This document shows, one piece after another, positions 61,270 to 64,000 of a stretch of 64,000 nucleotides of DNA. The first letter of the stretch is position 1; the number at the start of each line of letters is the position of its first letter. The notes below the pieces were generated by a model that saw only the letters and a program-made list of their open reading frames with translations, was not told the origin of the DNA and did no database searches. Position numbers and translations under genes: made by a program. This DNA comes from Temnothorax longispinosus (taxonomy: Eukaryota; Arthropoda; Insecta; Hymenoptera; Formicidae), in assembly GCF_030848805.1 (NCBI RefSeq), contig NC_092358.1:7254001-7318000 (forward strand), in the 5' to 3' direction.

Positions 61270-63850
61270 CGCGATCGATACCTAGTTCGCGTGATGGCTC
61301 TACGATTAGGAATTTCGAGGTGGGCATGGCAGATACCAGTTTCCTGGGCGTTTGAGAGTTTTCACGTACAGTTACCGCGGCCCGTCAACCCCTTTCGATC
61401 GTCTTTTTCTCAATGAAATTTCAGGGGCGTGCGCTACGCTATATCGGTTTTCCACATCGCCTCGCGCCGGATAGAGGCGGTTCATAAATTTTCAGCCGGA
61501 TGGCACTGCGTTTCCGTTAGCGTCGCACGCGGAATAGCTTTCACGTAACGCCCTGTCAACGCGGCCGTTGAAATATTAAAATACTCGTCGATCGAACGCC
61601 GAAGTCAATTCTTCTTATTCCGTCGAAGAGAACATACAAGGAATATATTCAAGTCACGGTAAAATTCATCGTGTCGTCATTTGAATTCTACCATGTCAAC
61701 GTCAGAGATAACGGCTGTTCCTCTCCGAGAGAATGGGATAATAGGAATAATAGATTGTGATGTGAAAGCATAAGTATATATTTTAATAAAATTTGCACGA
61801 CACATTGGCATGTAGCTTGCATACATAAAAAAATAGATTTTTTTATATTTTATTATATTTAATATTAAAAATATTATTTTATATAATTTGCAATCTATTA
61901 ATGTGAAACTACATCTCATGCAAAAATTATATGAAGATTATAAAGTGCATTGTATATAATATTCGGTCTTTTCTTTACTAACATTATATCTTTGGCGAAT
62001 GAAGGTAATTCTTTTACAGCGAAAAATTCGTAGAAAAATAATCGCTATCATAATTTTCAATATAAAATCTCTTGATATTTGTATCTTCGTACGACGTGAT
62101 CGTTCATAATCACGATGTCACGTTGAGATGCATTTTCACGACATTTATCGCGGAAGTGCATCGCTCGGAGCTGCCGCACCTTTATTGCGAAATCAAGCTA
62201 GGCTCTTTCTTTGGACGTTAGGAGGTTGCTAAAGATTGATGGCCGGCGATACGAAAGGAAAAAAACATTGCGCAGGAAGTGCTCATTGACAAATTGATAC
62301 AAATGGGGCCGGCGACGATCGCATTTCTCGTGCTTTCTGTGTCTTCCCACATGCCTCGCGATTTGCGGAAACGCCTACTTCTTATATTTATTCGACGACC
62401 GCGACGACGATTGTAAGCGCATCTCCTACTAAGTGTTTCAAAAGTATTATGGCCTCTATTGGCTCTATTTTATTATTCGCACATCAGTTCTTTGAAAATG
62501 ATTTAATATTTAAAATTATGCGTTTTTTTATAAATAAATTTGTGTTTAAATTTTTATAAATAAACTGAATTTACTTCGAATGCATCTTATTGTAGCGCAG
62601 AAATCAAAATCTTTAGAGACTTTAGAAAACTACCTAAATATACTTATTTAAAACTAAATAAAAGAATTTTGATTAAAATTGTTCCAAAATTCGACAAATC
62701 TTGTAATTGAGAAAGAAAACGTTCTTAAAACGCTCCGTACGAAGTGACTGATAGCCTTGATCGAATTATGCGATTTATACTTTTATTTCTCGACGGTCGA
62801 TCTGCGTGTCAGAATGATGAAATAGTCGGACGCATATTGCCGTGCCGCAGAGACACGATAACTTTTGACATGTCGTAGTAAAACCGCTAACATTCCTAAA
62901 AGAACATGTTCGTCGGGGAGTTGCTCGCGGGACCGCGAGTTTTCTTTTCTCGATCGAGACGTCATGACGCGCCGCGCCGCGTCGCGTCACGAGTGGTAAC
63001 GAGTTTTCGTCCGCTTTTACAAAATTGTTCTGCGGGCAAAGTTTCGCGCCCGACAATATAACGGCGTACCGAGACTCGCCCGCGCGAACTTTCAGACTTC
63101 CCACCAAGTGTGCAATAGCGCGCGGACAACTATTGATACCGTTTCGTGAAACTTACAGCGCGGATGAATCGCGGTGATAAAGCGCGGTTCCGCGAATTTT
63201 TTTCGATTAAACTTTTGTACTGTCCAGGAGAATCAAGTGCAATTGTCTTGAACAGAGAAACGAGAGAGATGATGTTTGAAAGAGAATCATTTGTTCTGAT
63301 ATAAATGCATGGCATACACATATAAGTATTGTATTATCTTAAAAAAGCTGTAATATTTTTTTAGAAATAAGACGGTCGACATCTATCGACTTCCTTCGAA
63401 AGAAACAATTTCCTGTAAAATTGCAAAATTTTTTTTATCATGACAAATCAAGAGCTGTTCTTTATATTTTCTTTTACTTTATATAATATTCATAATTTTT
63501 GTCGAAGGATACGATCAATCTCCGTCAATTTTCTTCAAGGCAAATAATTCTCTGCAATTTTTTAAAACTTTCATTCTTCACTTTTTATTTTTTATCGTAA
63601 AATTGTACAAAAAAGAAAACGTGCACTCTTTATTTTACTTTATAATTATAACTTCCGTCGCAAATGATATAACTGATTTCCATTAACTTTCTCCAAGTTT
63701 ATGCTGTTAACTTTTAAACATTTCTTGCTTCATCGAGTTAAATTTTACAGAATAACGCACCGATGCTTTTGCATCGTAATTTTGGTGAGTGGGTTGGAGT
63801 TCGACACATTTCGGAATGAAGAGAATCGCACAACGATGTATACATATTAC
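61270..63850. other. No recognised gene; probable intron continuing right
   Basis: CpG-rich to about 61620 and again at 62880-63200, AT-rich elsewhere. No open frame has a motif or good splice context. At 63750-63783 a 34-bp segment lies between an acceptor-like TTTTACAG and a donor-like TTTTG/GTGAGT, too short to judge. Confidence 0.45.
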
Positions 63851-63854
63851 ACAT

Positions 63855-63857
<3 letters not shown>

Positions 63858-63912
<55 letters not shown>
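63858..63912. repeat. (AT)27 microsatellite
   Basis: A pure AT run of 55 bp, the longest simple repeat in the window. Confidence 0.95.
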
Positions 63913-63913
<1 letters not shown>

Positions 63914-64000
63914 TCGGATATCCATTATTGCGATACTCGCGTGGCCATTCTTGTCACGAAGTAGACAGACAACGAGGCTGGCTTATGTGTTTGTTGCACG

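Overview
This window looks like non-coding and intronic DNA from an insect nuclear genome. A hymenopteran, and most likely an ant, is my best guess. That rests on an AT-rich background broken by CpG-rich patches that are not CpG-depleted, abundant (GA)n/(CT)n microsatellites, several short hairpin-type MITEs, insect-style splice sites, and no bacterial operon structure, ribosome binding sites or dense coding. The species cannot be fixed by eye, and no open reading frame here belongs to a protein family I recognise.

The best-supported theme is a set of short candidate first exons on the + strand, each with a CpG-rich leader and a consensus 5' splice site. They lie at about 0.95-1.6 kb (two exons), 13.44 kb, 35.66 kb and, more weakly, 61.16 kb. 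The two at 13.44 and 35.66 kb encode parallel N-termini, MPFFKKLRRFSRHK and MSFFRGLWKSSSKHK. Both stop after the first base of the next codon, as CAY-AAR-A then GTGAGT. The 0.95-1.6 kb pair and the 61.16 kb exon also end in phase 1. My reading is one large gene running left to right, with alternative promoters spread over more than 60 kb and its common downstream exons beyond the right edge. This is inference from splice phase and peptide resemblance; no common exon is visible here.

Other coding candidates are weaker: an exon-like segment with a strong start and donor at 7.64-7.83 kb, a small arginine-rich ORF with a hydrophobic C-terminus at 45.3 kb behind two E-boxes, an 86-bp exon-like segment at 52.95 kb behind a strong polypyrimidine tract, and a 212-codon ORF at 59.3 kb whose stop codon overlaps AATAAA.

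Mobile DNA: four palindromic MITEs (1.94, 14.77, 18.78 and 39.34 kb), a tRNA-derived SINE at 21.74 kb abutting a fifth MITE at 21.95 kb, an 86-bp-armed hairpin at 4.2 kb, and what looks like a LINE 3' tail at 36.4 kb. Long stretches between these are AT-rich sequence in which I see nothing specific. I saw no tRNA gene, rRNA, known microRNA, transposase, reverse transcriptase or CRISPR array.
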